A DNA stretch of 64,000 nucleotides from Bacteroidia bacterium. Its GTDB lineage: Bacteria > Bacteroidota > Bacteroidia > Flavobacteriales > Flavobacteriaceae. Below are positions 9,743 through 18,489 of the stretch, in pieces. A model generated the notes under the pieces. That model had not been told where the DNA came from. It saw only the letters and a list, made by a program, of their open reading frames with translations, and searched no databases. The first letter of the stretch is position 1. Each line of letters begins with the position of its first letter. The stretch spans positions 124,001 through 188,000 of the forward strand of contig JAUIKY010000002.1 in assembly GCA_030430535.1 (NCBI GenBank). The letters are read 5' to 3'. The position numbers and the translations under genes are program-made.

Positions 9743-9917
9743 AGCTTAAAGTTTCGGGTTTCAGGTTTGGAACAAATTGAAAACCATTAAATAATCTTAG
9801 CGCCTCTGCGAGATTATTAGTTAACTTCTACAGGAATGATAACAATCTTAATTTCAGCCTAGAGATGTAATTGTTTCACTCTTAAATTAACCTGAATAAT
9901 TTTTAAGCTTGTTATTT

Positions 9918-9956
9918 GTCACTTCGAGTAAATTTCAAGAAGAATTTTGCACTTCG
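9918..9956. repeat. Dispersed repeat, copy B
   Basis: Related to bases 2393-2432 (29 of 35 positions after the shared GTCA). It lies in the 250-base gap between two convergent genes. Earlier in the same gap, AATAATCT at 9790-9797 and AGATTATT at 9811-9818 form a perfect 8-bp stem around a GC-rich loop, without a T run. No gene is visible in the gap. Confidence 0.4.
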
Positions 9957-9993
9957 GCTTTGCGTGATTAACTTTTTGAGGAAAACAATTGCC

Positions 9994-11406
9994 TTAGGCA
10001 CTCTTTTTAGAATACTTCAACAGCAAATACTTTAGTTTATCATCTTCAATGGGCTTAGCCAAAAAGTCGTCTATTCCTGCAAGTTTGGCGTTGTTGATAT
10101 CCTCTTCGAAAGCACTGGCCGAAACCGCAATAATAGGCGTTTGTCTGGCATCATATTTTTCGGTTTCCTTTATGGCCCTCGTAGCCTGGTAGCCATCCAT
10201 ATCGGGCATATAAATATCCATAAAAATCACATCAAAATCGAGGATTTTATAAAGCTCCACTGCTTCCAGTCCGTTTTTTGCAAAGGTGCAATCGGCCCCA
10301 TGGCGTTCCAATAAAAACTTAATCACCTTTTGGTTGGTACGGTTATCTTCAGCCACCAAAACATTCAGCTTTTCCAGTAAGATGGGCTTGCTTATTTTTT
10401 CCTCTAACTTTAAGTTCAGTGTTTTCTTTAGCTGAAGGCTGAAATAAAAAGTAGACCCCTCATTTTCCTTACTTTCCAACTTGAGTTGGCCGCCCATCAT
10501 TTTTACCAATTTGTTAGAAATGGCCAAACCAATGCCCCGCCCCCTATAGTCTTTTAAACTGGGCTCGTTGGGCGATTGCTGTGCGTTACCCAAAACCTGT
10601 TTTGCTATGTTGGGGCGCATGCCTATTCCCGTATCCTTTATGTAGAATGCTATAATTTGTTCGTCCTGTATGCCCACCGATTGGTCTACAATAACCGATA
10701 CTTTCCCCAAATGGGTAAACTTAATGGCATTATTGATTAAATTGATGAGGATTTGCTGGATCCTTGCCGAATCACCAATCAATAAAAACTTATCGTTGTC
10801 TTTTGGCAAAAAGGTATATTCAAATTCCAAACCTTTTTCCCAAGCTTGGTACTCGAACACTTTGAACAATTTGGTAAGGTCCGATCGTAAATCCATTGTC
10901 GTTAAATTCAACGATACGCCTTCATTTTCCACTTCCGAATTATCGGTAATCATATTCACAAGCTGCAGTAAATGCTGTGAAGAATATTCGGCAATCTCCA
11001 CCTGTGCCCTTTGGTCAACAGTCAAATCGGTTTGTTTTAGCATATTTAGCATACCCAAAACGGTACTCAAAGGCGTTCGCACCTCGTAACTCATGTTCGC
11101 CAGATACACCGATTTTTCACTAGCTAAATTATCGGCCACTTCAACCTCTCCCTTAAGTTCCTTTATCCGTTGTTTTAAGTTGGTTTTAACCACTTCATTT
11201 TTCAATTGGTTTTTAAAAAAATACTGCAAAACCAAAACTTGCGCCGTAGCAATAATGAATAAAATAGCGGCCGCCGTATTCGCATAAATCTTATCCTCCA
11301 AAACGGCATAACCCACCACTAGAATAGCCGCAATAAATATAAAAATGAAAAAGGACTGCTTCCTTCTCACCTTTAAGGATTTCATAAATTTTGACAGGAA
11401 ATTCAT
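9994..11406 (-). CDS. Hybrid histidine kinase / response regulator with Tyr in place of the phospho-acceptor His
   Basis: 470-residue inner-membrane protein: two membrane helices (about 17-35 and 43-63), a coiled linker, a HisKA-like helix pair, an ATPase domain and a C-terminal receiver. The ATP lid motifs look intact (NLINNAIKF, DTGIGM, GRGIGLAIS). The receiver has the acidic pair (AEDN), phospho-acceptor Asp in VIFMDIYMPDMDG, Ser in AVSAS and Lys in LAKPI. The H-box reads YLANMSYEVRTPL: residue 107 is Tyr (TAC, codon complement of 11086-11088) where kinases have His. No periplasmic sensor domain is present and no partner regulator lies adjacent. It may act as a phosphatase, an ATP-binding scaffold or a receiver phosphorylated by another kinase. 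Confidence 0.85.
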   Translation of the reverse strand: MNFLSKFMKSLKVRRKQSFFIFIFIAAILVVGYAVLEDKIYANTAAAILFIIATAQVLVLQYFFKNQLKNEVVKTNLKQRIKELKGEVEVADNLASEKSVYLANMSYEVRTPLSTVLGMLNMLKQTDLTVDQRAQVEIAEYSSQHLLQLVNMITDNSEVENEGVSLNLTTMDLRSDLTKLFKVFEYQAWEKGLEFEYTFLPKDNDKFLLIGDSARIQQILINLINNAIKFTHLGKVSVIVDQSVGIQDEQIIAFYIKDTGIGMRPNIAKQVLGNAQQSPNEPSLKDYRGRGIGLAISNKLVKMMGGQLKLESKENEGSTFYFSLQLKKTLNLKLEEKISKPILLEKLNVLVAEDNRTNQKVIKFLLERHGADCTFAKNGLEAVELYKILDFDVIFMDIYMPDMDGYQATRAIKETEKYDARQTPIIAVSASAFEEDINNAKLAGIDDFLAKPIEDDKLKYLLLKYSKKSA

Positions 11407-11538
11407 CAGATTGGCGCTTTTAACAAACTTATTTATAAATATGTAAAATTACAAAACTATTATACGTAAACCCTTATAAAAATAGTTTTAATTTAACTAC
11501 CTTTAAGGGTAAATCACTCCTTTTAATTTAAACAAAAA

Positions 11539-12579
11539 ATGCGAATAGAATACGATATAAAATTAGGATTTAAAGATGTTATGATCAGGCCAAAACGCTC
11601 TACTTTAAAAAGCCGTTCGGAAGTGAGTTTAGATCGGGAGTTCAAGTTTTTGCACAGCCCCATTTCGTGGGAAGGCATCCCGATTATGGCAGCCAATATG
11701 GATACGGTGGGTACTTTTGAAATGGCCAAAGTCCTATCGAGCAAAAAACTGTTTACCGCCATACACAAACACTATGCGTTGGATGATTGGAACCTTTTTT
11801 TAGCGCATTTACCAGAGCATGCCGAAAACTACATAGCCGTAAGCACGGGCATAAGTAAACACGATTCCAACAAGCTGGCGAAAATATTTGAAATCCACCC
11901 CCAATTACAATTCATTTGTATTGATGTGGCCAATGGCTACTCCGAACATTTTGTGCATTTTGTAAAACGCACCCGCGAACAGTACCCCGAAAAAGTGATT
12001 ATAGCGGGCAATGTGGTAACGGGCGAAATGGTGGAAGAACTCCTATTGGCGGGCGCCGATATTGTAAAAGTGGGCATTGGCCCCGGTTCGGTGTGTACTA
12101 CGCGCGTAAAAACCGGTGTGGGCTATCCGCAGCTTTCGGCCATTATTGAATGTGCCGATGCAGCACATGGTTTGGGCGGACAAATTATTAGCGACGGGGG
12201 TTGCGCCTCGCCCGGCGATATTGCCAAAGCCTTTGGTGCCGGTGCCGATTTTGTGATGTTGGGCGGTATGCTGGCCGGGCACGACGAAAGCGGTGGCGAA
12301 ATCATTGAAAAAAATGGCAAGCCCTTCCGGAAGTTTTACGGTATGAGCTCCTCAACAGCCATGGAAAAACACGTTGGCGGTGTAGCCGAATACCGTGCCA
12401 GCGAAGGCAAAACCGTTGAAGTGCCCTATAAAGGTTCGGTTGAAAACACCCTGCAGGACATTTTGGGCGGCCTACGTAGCACTTGCACCTATGTGGGGGC
12501 CTCAAGGCTTAAAGAGCTTACCAAACGCACTACCTTTATTCGCGTAAACGAACAGGAAAACCAAGTGTATAGTTCTTGA
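11539..12579 (+). CDS. guaC: GMP reductase
   Basis: Converts GMP to IMP with NADPH, returning guanine nucleotides to the purine pool in the cytoplasm. The catalytic Cys186 sits in [20 protein letters not shown], at the same residue number as in the E. coli enzyme, and the phosphate-binding [27 protein letters not shown] follows. No CBS domains are present, and the loop sequence [14 protein letters not shown] is that of GuaC, which separates it from IMP dehydrogenase. Length 346 is normal. It is a single gene transcribed away from the hybrid kinase. Confidence 0.95.
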   Translation: MRIEYDIKLGFKDVMIRPKRSTLKSRSEVSLDREFKFLHSPISWEGIPIMAANMDTVGTFEMAKVLSSKKLFTAIHKHYALDDWNLFLAHLPEHAENYIAVSTGISKHDSNKLAKIFEIHPQLQFICIDVANGYSEHFVHFVKRTREQYPEKVIIAGNVVTGEMVEELLLAGADIVKVGIGPGSVCTTRVKTGVGYPQLSAIIECADAAHGLGGQIISDGGCASPGDIAKAFGAGADFVMLGGMLAGHDESGGEIIEKNGKPFRKFYGMSSSTAMEKHVGGVAEYRASEGKTVEVPYKGSVENTLQDILGGLRSTCTYVGASRLKELTKRTTFIRVNEQENQVYSS

Positions 12580-12714
12580 TTTTTTTGGAATTTGATTAAA
12601 ATAGCTACTCGTTTGTAGATGATTACCTATATTTAGCACTTAAATATAATGTGGGTAAAGCCAATTGTGTTTAGCTAATTATGTCCATTAATACTGAAAA
12701 ACCTGATAAACTGA

Positions 12715-13332
12715 ATGATAAACAAATTTTTAAATGCTAAACATTGGCAGTTATTTACTCTAATGTTCGGAATTCCGATTTTATTACAAATAGTTGCTAT
12801 GATTTCAATGTTTGCGAATATTGACTCAAACGGAAATCCCGACCAAACTGGAATACTGAATTTAATGAAAGTATTTCCAATTATAATGTTACTCTACGTT
12901 GGACTTTTGTTTGGCTGGTTTTGGTCAATTGGAATTGGATTACAGAAATTCATCCCAACTGACATTAAAATGAAAATTAAAAAATTCAAAATATTTTTTT
13001 TCATTCCTCTGACTTATATTCTTTTCTTATTGGCAATAATCGGAACTACATTTTACGGAATTTCATCTGGAAGTAATGCTGTTGGCGGAATTGTTGGAAA
13101 AATGTTATTTGTAGTTATTCCACTGCATCTATTTTCAATGTTCTGTATATTATATTTACTATACTTCGTATCGAAAACAATCAAAACGACTGAATTAAAA
13201 CGGAATGTAACTTTTAGTGAATTTGCGGGCGAATTTTTTATGATTTGGTTTTTCCCAATCGGAATTTGGTTTATACAACCGAGATTAAATAAAATAGCAT
13301 CTGAAAAAAGTACTAATGGCAACGCCGTATAA
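12715..13332 (+). CDS. Small polytopic membrane protein, unknown function
   Basis: 205 residues with about five hydrophobic segments (near 9-33, 50-76, 93-116, 127-152 and 172-190) and a lysine-rich loop (PTDIKMKIKKFKI). No family recognised. The gene is visibly more AT-rich than guaC before it. The stop codon lies at the very start of a long imperfect palindrome (13321-13443), so the last codons (GGC AAC GCC GTA) belong to that element. With the next gene it forms a cassette-like pair. A real gene is likely because the hydrophobic pattern is regular and the frame is uninterrupted; its role is unknown. Confidence 0.6.
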   Translation: MINKFLNAKHWQLFTLMFGIPILLQIVAMISMFANIDSNGNPDQTGILNLMKVFPIIMLLYVGLLFGWFWSIGIGLQKFIPTDIKMKIKKFKIFFFIPLTYILFLLAIIGTTFYGISSGSNAVGGIVGKMLFVVIPLHLFSMFCILYLLYFVSKTIKTTELKRNVTFSEFAGEFFMIWFFPIGIWFIQPRLNKIASEKSTNGNAV

Positions 13333-13450
13333 AAAAATGCTAGTTTTAGCTAAACAAAAGTTAGTTGCTCGTTTACTTGCTTTCGATCTTCCTTCGGAAG
13401 ACCCTCGCATTCAAATATGCAACTTTCCTTATACAATCACGTTAGGCACA
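13321..13450. repeat. Imperfect palindrome resembling an integron-type recombination site
   Basis: A 120-base folded element between two small genes. Nested pairs: GTATAA at 13327-13332 with TTATAC at 13429-13434; AGTTGC at 13363-13368 with GCAACT at 13419-13424; and an apical perfect hairpin TCTTCC-TTC-GGAAGA at 13387-13401. The right edge is GTTAGGC (13441-13447), which fits the GTTRRRY consensus of integron attC sites, 20 bases before the next ATG. The matching RYYYAAC box expected at the left edge is not clearly present. No integrase is in the window. Confidence 0.45.
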
Positions 13451-13460
13451 ATTAGAAAAA

Positions 13461-13985
13461 ATGACCAACTATACTGAACGATTAAAAAACCTTGACGACA
13501 AAAAGCTAATGGATGTTGTTAAAAATTATCGCCAATACGGATATAACAATGCAACGAGAGATTCAGCCATTTCATTACTAAATTCGAGAGGAATAACGAG
13601 TGAACAACTTCAATTGACTGGGAATTTTCAAAACAAAACTTACGATTATGCCCAAGCATTATTTAACTCATTCAATCGGAATTCAAAAATTGCATTCACC
13701 CTATTTCTAATTACTTTATTATTCAATATTTTGACTCCAATATTGTCTCAAATATCAGAAAGCATTGCAACTATAAGTCTACTTGTGAGCCTTATTTCAT
13801 TGATTGGCTATTTTGTTTTCCTAACAAAGTCATTCTTCAATCAAAATCGATTTTACAAAACAATCAATCAAGATTACGGAACGGAAGGAGCTCTCATATA
13901 TCTATTTCTTGGAATGCCTTTTTATATATTTATGTATTTCTATTTCAAAAATCAGATGAAACAAAGAATGACTGAAATAAAATAA
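13461..13985 (+). CDS. Small membrane protein, unknown function
   Basis: 174 residues. A charged, possibly helical N-terminal part (MTNYTERLKNLDDKKLMDVV through SRGITSEQL) precedes three hydrophobic segments (about 74-97, 100-122 and 143-161). No family recognised. The gene is flanked by an inverted pair, GTTAGGCACA at 13441-13450 and TGTGCCCAAC at 13988-13997 (9 of 10 complementary), which is the arrangement expected of a mobile gene cassette. AT content is higher than in the flanking chromosomal genes. It has its own terminator at 14041. Confidence 0.6.
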   Translation: MTNYTERLKNLDDKKLMDVVKNYRQYGYNNATRDSAISLLNSRGITSEQLQLTGNFQNKTYDYAQALFNSFNRNSKIAFTLFLITLLFNILTPILSQISESIATISLLVSLISLIGYFVFLTKSFFNQNRFYKTINQDYGTEGALIYLFLGMPFYIFMYFYFKNQMKQRMTEIK

Positions 13986-14040
13986 CTGTGCCCAACATCG
14001 CCAACCATCACACAACCCCATAATTTTCCCAAAACAGGAT

Positions 14041-14075
14041 AAAAAAAAACACCCATTTCAAGGGCGTTTTTTTTT
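14041..14075 (+). terminator. Intrinsic terminator
   Basis: Stem of AAAAACACCC with GGGCGTTTTT (one mismatched pair), loop ATTTCAA, followed by a nine-T run. It follows the small membrane-protein gene ending at 13985. Confidence 0.6.
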
Positions 14076-14187
14076 ACACCCCTGCCAACCTGACATTTTA
14101 AAAAACCACCTCATTATTTCACCGTGTCTTGGTATATTTTTTGCTGCATATTTAACGATCATTAGTTTAACTTAAAACGTAAACACG

Positions 14188-14673
14188 ATGAAGACACTTA
14201 AAATTATTCCAATGTTATTTTTACTCTTGTTTTTCAATTGTTCGGGTCAGGAAAAACAAGGCAAGGCTCAACAAAACGCTATGAAGCCCGACGAAAACAT
14301 TACTGTTAACAAGGAGTACGACGAGCATGGCAATCTGATAAAATACGACTCCATTTACTCGTACAGCTATTCTTCAAACGGCAAACTTAGCGACAGTTTG
14401 CGCATGCAGTTCGAAAACCATTTTAAACAAAACTCCATTTTCAGCGATTCGTTTTTTGATGAATTCTTTGGGAGCGATTCCACCAGCACGTTCAACCCAC
14501 GTCATTTTTTCCAACGCGGATTCATCAATCAAGACGAGCACATTAAAAGCATGATGAAACGCATGGATTCCATTCAGCAGTTATTCTTCGAGCAGCATGC
14601 ACGCCCCATCATTCCTGCCGAACCGCAAGAAGCGAAACCTGAAACCGAAAAAATACACTATAAACAAATTTAA
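14188..14673 (+). CDS. Predicted lipoprotein, unknown function
   Basis: 161 residues starting with a hydrophobic signal MKTLKIIPMLFLLLFFN and Cys18 followed by SGQE; the residue before the cysteine is Asn, which is unusual for a lipobox, so lipid attachment is probable rather than sure. The mature part is polar, rich in Ser, Asp, Phe and Gln (DSFFDEFFGSDSTSTF, KSMMKRMDSIQQLFFEQH) and contains a YDEHGNLIKYDSIYSY stretch. No domain recognised. It is a lone gene followed by a 593-base stretch without an intact gene. Confidence 0.6.
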   Translation: MKTLKIIPMLFLLLFFNCSGQEKQGKAQQNAMKPDENITVNKEYDEHGNLIKYDSIYSYSYSSNGKLSDSLRMQFENHFKQNSIFSDSFFDEFFGSDSTSTFNPRHFFQRGFINQDEHIKSMMKRMDSIQQLFFEQHARPIIPAEPQEAKPETEKIHYKQI

Positions 14674-14700
14674 AAAACCAAGTCCATTTCTAGCACTGAT

Positions 14701-14886
14701 TTATGACCAATACCTAAAAAGCAATATGGAATAGATACCTTCCGTACGGCTATGAGGATTCGCAGAAACTTTACCCAACCAACCTTCGCAATCTAAACTA
14801 CGGTATTGAATCGCTTTGCTAATTTGCGAGCTATTTACGTGTTCGTTGTGTAAGCTTCCCTTAAAACCGAACTGTTTAAAAGTAAA
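14701..14886 (-). pseudogene. Start-less reading frame, possible 3' gene remnant
   Basis: On the minus strand a frame of 61 codons runs from a stop at 14887-14889 to a stop at 14701-14703 without any ATG. The translation looks protein-like (YRSLDCEGWLGKVSANPHS, then GIYSILLFRYWS at the end). It may be the tail of a decayed gene or part of a dispersed repeat; I could not assign a family. Confidence 0.3.
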
Positions 14887-15266
14887 TTAATAACAAGAAA
14901 TTTCTTAAGAATGTTCACTGACCAACAATCAATACCAAAACTATATAGTTGAGATAAACACAATCATGATTATCTAACATTGGTACTCGTTTTTCAATAA
15001 AATAAGCTAAACATATAAGATTATCGCTTACAGTATATTACAACCTTTTTATTGAAAGTCTCTAAAAAAAATATACCTAACTATAAAATATTTCACCGTA
15101 AAATCTGTTAAATACACCGTTAAGCTACCGTTAATCTAAAAAGCAAAAATTAGCAATAACACAACATTTAATTTCTATAATTTAGTATTTAGGTTAATTT
15201 TCAACTGACTTAAATTTTGAAAAACAACGTTCCCTTTTTAGTTGTTTACACCCTAAAACCCTACTT
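14887..15266. other. AT-rich intergenic region upstream of deoC
   Basis: About 380 bases with no open frame of note. It consists of AT-rich sequence leading into deoC and is expected to hold the deoC promoter, but I could not pick a convincing TTG-N19-TAnnTTTG pair. Confidence 0.4.
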
Positions 15267-16007
15267 ATGAATATTTCAAATTACATCGATTATACTTTAC
15301 TGAAACCAGACGCCACAAGTCGTGACATCATGCAACTTTGCGAAATAGCAATCGAAAATAATTATCACAGCATTTGCGTTAACAGTTGTTATGTATCTTT
15401 GGCCAATCAGCTTTTGAACCAATCTGATGTAAAAATTTGTTCGACGGTAGGTTTTCCTTTGGGGTCTATGTCCACTGCCGCAAAAGTGCTCGAAGCCGAA
15501 AAAGCAATAGAGGACGGTGCCAGTGAAATCGACATGGTCATCAATATAGGCTATTTAAAAAGCGGTAATTACATGGCCGTTTTAAAAGACATTACCGATG
15601 TAAAACTAGCTGTTGGAAAAGCCCCATTAAAGGCTATTATTGAAGTTTCAGAATTGAGCAAAAACGAAATCATCAAAGCTTGCGAAATCTGTTTGGATGC
15701 CAATGTAGATTTCATCAAAACCTCATCCGGATTTTCAAAAAGTGGCGCGACGTTAACCGCTGTGAAAATCATTAAAAAAACGATAAAGAACAGAGCGAAG
15801 ATTAAAGCTTCCGGTGGTATTCGCGACTTCGAAACCGCTATTAAATACATCGATGCTGGAGCTGATAGAATTGGTACTTCAACCGCCATTAAATCGGAAG
15901 ACGATGGCACCATTTTAAGAAACACCAAAATTTTCAAGTACTACATCGAGCAAGCCAACCAAGCAAAAACCAAAGCCGAGATACAGGCAAAATCGGCAAC
16001 GCGCTAG
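15267..16007 (+). CDS. deoC: Deoxyribose-phosphate aldolase
   Basis: Class I aldolase splitting 2-deoxyribose 5-phosphate to acetaldehyde and glyceraldehyde 3-phosphate, in deoxynucleoside catabolism. The Schiff-base Lys151 is in DFIKTSSGF, the second catalytic Lys180 in IKASGGIRD, and Asp89 in ASEIDMVINIG. The phosphate-binding GADRIGTS follows. Length 246 is normal with a short Lys/Ala-rich tail. It converges on pxpC, the two stop codons being five bases apart, so the two transcripts may interfere. Confidence 0.95.
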   Translation: MNISNYIDYTLLKPDATSRDIMQLCEIAIENNYHSICVNSCYVSLANQLLNQSDVKICSTVGFPLGSMSTAAKVLEAEKAIEDGASEIDMVINIGYLKSGNYMAVLKDITDVKLAVGKAPLKAIIEVSELSKNEIIKACEICLDANVDFIKTSSGFSKSGATLTAVKIIKKTIKNRAKIKASGGIRDFETAIKYIDAGADRIGTSTAIKSEDDGTILRNTKIFKYYIEQANQAKTKAEIQAKSATR

Positions 16008-16011
16008 TAAA

Positions 16012-16863
16012 TTACAACAAATTCTTAAAGCGAACGCTTTGCCCAGTGAACTTTTGTGCCAGCACATTCAGTGCGCTGTCGCTCAATTGAAGTACACGGG
16101 GATACCCCCCCGTAGTCTGGCAATCGCGCATTAAAACGATTAGTTTTCCCGATGGCGTTAACTGCACCGTTCCGGGCATGACGGCAGAAGTGATAATAGG
16201 TTCCAATTTATTTTCAAATGGCTCTTCCAATTGGTAAGCCATGCGATTGTTGTCTTTTGAAATTTTAAACTTGGTTTCCAACAAGGCTTTTTGTTCCGTT
16301 TTTGTCAATTTATCAAACTCAGGACCTTTAAATACCTCGAGAATTTCGGACGCCAAATAGCTTTCATCAACCTTGATATGCGAATGCTTAGACAAATGGT
16401 TAAAGGTTGTGTTTTCACTAAACAGCACATCGTTTTTTTTCAGAATCGATGCTCTGGTTATTGGCACATACATACTTCGGCTGTCCAAAACCTTTTCGGT
16501 TTTAAATCCGCCTAAAACCCCCAAATAACTTCTAAATCCTGATTGCAATTTACCAAAGGACAGTACATCGCCGTGTTTCACGGCAACGGCCTTATTATTA
16601 GGAATGTTCTCTTTGTTCAATTTAGGGTTCATATTTGCTCCCGAAATGCAAATTAAAGTCTCGCATTCAAATTGAAGCAATGGGCCTGTCATGGTCATTT
16701 CAATCACAGCAGCGCTTTCGTGATTACCGAGTAACATATTCGCTATTTTGACTGCATATTGATCCATAGCTCCCGAATAAGGCACCCCAAATTCCTGATA
16801 GCCCATTCTCCCCAAATCCTGTACCGAAGAATACAATCCCGGTTTTAACACCTTAACCATCAA
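16012..16863 (-). CDS. pxpC: 5-oxoprolinase subunit PxpC (KipA-like)
   Basis: Part of the ATP-dependent prokaryotic 5-oxoprolinase PxpABC, which opens 5-oxoproline (pyroglutamate) to glutamate. The beginning MMVKVLKPGLYSSVQDLGRMGYQEFGVP and the later GAMDQYAVKIANMLLGN, ISGANMNPKLN and MRDCQTTGGYPRV are the usual PxpC signatures. Length 283 is normal. The start overlaps the end of pxpB by 11 bases, so the two are translated from one message. A lone urea-amidolyase fragment is less likely because pxpB and pxpA are adjacent. Confidence 0.92.
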   Translation of the reverse strand: MMVKVLKPGLYSSVQDLGRMGYQEFGVPYSGAMDQYAVKIANMLLGNHESAAVIEMTMTGPLLQFECETLICISGANMNPKLNKENIPNNKAVAVKHGDVLSFGKLQSGFRSYLGVLGGFKTEKVLDSRSMYVPITRASILKKNDVLFSENTTFNHLSKHSHIKVDESYLASEILEVFKGPEFDKLTKTEQKALLETKFKISKDNNRMAYQLEEPFENKLEPIITSAVMPGTVQLTPSGKLIVLMRDCQTTGGYPRVLQLSDSALNVLAQKFTGQSVRFKNLL

Positions 16864-17584
16864 TCACCTCTCTTTCTATTGGGAACACGCCGGCATCCAC
16901 CAATGTTTTGATGTTTTGGTGCTCTTTTAAATCAATGGGGTAAAATTTAATGTGGTCGCCCGCTGTTGCAAAACAGGGAGATTCGTTTTTAATATCAAAA
17001 AAGTTTATGGGACTATTCCCTATAATGTTCCACCCACCTGGACTGGCACTCGGGTAAACCCCTGTTTGGTTTCCCCCAATGGACACCGAACCTTTTTCAA
17101 TTTGTAGTCGTGGTGTGGCTTTCCTCGGTGTGGCCAAACGCTCGTCCAAGCCGCCTAAATATAAAAATCCAGGTAAAAAACCAATAAAATAAACAGTGTA
17201 AATGGTTTGGGAATGCAAGTTTACAATTTCAGCTTCCGATAATTTTTTAGCTTTCGAAATACTTTCTAAATCAACACCAAATTGAGCGTCATAACACACC
17301 GGAATATGCCATAAAGTCGATTTAAGTTTTTTACTTTTTTCTTTAGAAGTATAAATGGATTTCAACCTCGAAACCTCATCATCAAACCCATTTTTAAATT
17401 GGCAATAAATGATTAACAAGGAATGATACGCTGAACGCACTTCAATGATATTTTGAGAGGCATCTGAGTTTAATTTCGATTTAAAACACAACACATCATG
17501 CAATGTTTCCTCATCAATCGAGGCTGGCCACTCCACTAAAACACCATGCTGCCCGTAAGGTTTATAAGTCAGTTTAAACTTCAT
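16853..17584 (-). CDS. pxpB: 5-oxoprolinase subunit PxpB (KipI-like)
   Basis: Second subunit of the 5-oxoprolinase complex. The residues YFIGFLPGFLYLGGLDERLATPRKATPR and VSIGGNQTGVYPSASPGGWNIIG are diagnostic of the PxpB/KipI family. In Bacillus the homologue also inhibits the sporulation kinase KinA; that role does not apply here. Length 243 is normal. The gene starts three bases after pxpA stops, in the order pxpA, pxpB, pxpC. Confidence 0.93.
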   Translation of the reverse strand: MKFKLTYKPYGQHGVLVEWPASIDEETLHDVLCFKSKLNSDASQNIIEVRSAYHSLLIIYCQFKNGFDDEVSRLKSIYTSKEKSKKLKSTLWHIPVCYDAQFGVDLESISKAKKLSEAEIVNLHSQTIYTVYFIGFLPGFLYLGGLDERLATPRKATPRLQIEKGSVSIGGNQTGVYPSASPGGWNIIGNSPINFFDIKNESPCFATAGDHIKFYPIDLKEHQNIKTLVDAGVFPIEREVIDG

Positions 17585-17587
17585 GAA

Positions 17588-18328
17588 TCATCTAATCTTA
17601 CAGCCTTTTTCCTGTAGTTTTTCTGATAACGATTTTACCATTTTCACTGCATTGGGGTGGTCGCCATGTACGCAAAATGTATGGGCTTTTATCATGGCCC
17701 ACTCACCCGAAATGGTCTTTACTTTTTGACTACTGTGGATACCAAACACCTGCTGGAACATCGTTTCAACATCTTCAATAAGGGCATTTTTTTCGGTTCG
17801 GGACACCAAGGATAAATCGCTGTTATAATTTCTATCGGCAAAGGCTTCATAAAATACCGGAATGTTGTTTTTTACCGCTATTCGCGCCAACACCGAATTA
17901 TAAGGCACATAAAGCTCGGCGGGCAACGCCAAAGCCTTCATCACCTCTACGATTACATGGGCCGTTTTTTCATCAGTGGCCGCCAGATTATATAAAGCGC
18001 CGTGTGGTTTTACATGATGTAGCGGCACATGCTCTTCGTCAAGTACGGCTATCAAATCATTTATTTGATTTTTTAAGGAAGTGTAAAGAGCCACACAGGG
18101 CATCTCCATGGTTTTTCTCCCAAAATTTTCCCTGTCTGGAAAAGACGGGTGCGCACCTATTTTTACGCGATGCTGCTTGGCCAATTTCACCACGGTTTTC
18201 ATCGTTGAGTAATCACCTGCATGCCCACCGCAGGCTATGTTACACGACGAAATATAAGGCATCAATTTGGCTTCGTTGCCCACGCCCTCGCCCATGTCTA
18301 CATTAATATCTACAATCTGATTTTCCAC
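17588..18328 (-). CDS. pxpA: 5-oxoprolinase subunit PxpA (LamB/YcsF family)
   Basis: Catalytic-type subunit of the 5-oxoprolinase complex, a YdjC/LamB-like fold. Motifs: VDINVDMGEGVGNEAKLMPY, CNIACGGHAGD, KIGAHPSFPDRENFGR, VKPHGALYN and FCVHGDHPNA near the end. Length 246 is normal. It is the first gene of the operon. In several bacteria the cluster includes an Nramp-type transporter gene (ycsG in Bacillus); here only a remnant of such a gene remains on the same strand at 19226-19360. Confidence 0.93.
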   Translation of the reverse strand: MENQIVDINVDMGEGVGNEAKLMPYISSCNIACGGHAGDYSTMKTVVKLAKQHRVKIGAHPSFPDRENFGRKTMEMPCVALYTSLKNQINDLIAVLDEEHVPLHHVKPHGALYNLAATDEKTAHVIVEVMKALALPAELYVPYNSVLARIAVKNNIPVFYEAFADRNYNSDLSLVSRTEKNALIEDVETMFQQVFGIHSSQKVKTISGEWAMIKAHTFCVHGDHPNAVKMVKSLSEKLQEKGCKIR

Positions 18329-18489
18329 AGGAACTAAGTTAATTATTCTTAATGATATTTCAATTGTTAAACCGTAAAACTTGGGGTTATCGGCATTTGC
18401 TTTTCCATTTTAAGAAAAATTTACCATTCTTTCGCGCAACTATTTTTAATTTATACATCTAGTTAGTGATCTTAAAAAAATATTGAATT

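Noticed and set aside
11539-12579. IMP dehydrogenase
   Set aside because: The protein has no CBS domains and is only 346 residues; the sequence around the catalytic loop is that of GMP reductase.
16012-17584. Urea amidolyase or allophanate hydrolase parts
   Set aside because: The two genes sit with pxpA in the order of the 5-oxoprolinase operon, and no urea carboxylase domain is nearby.
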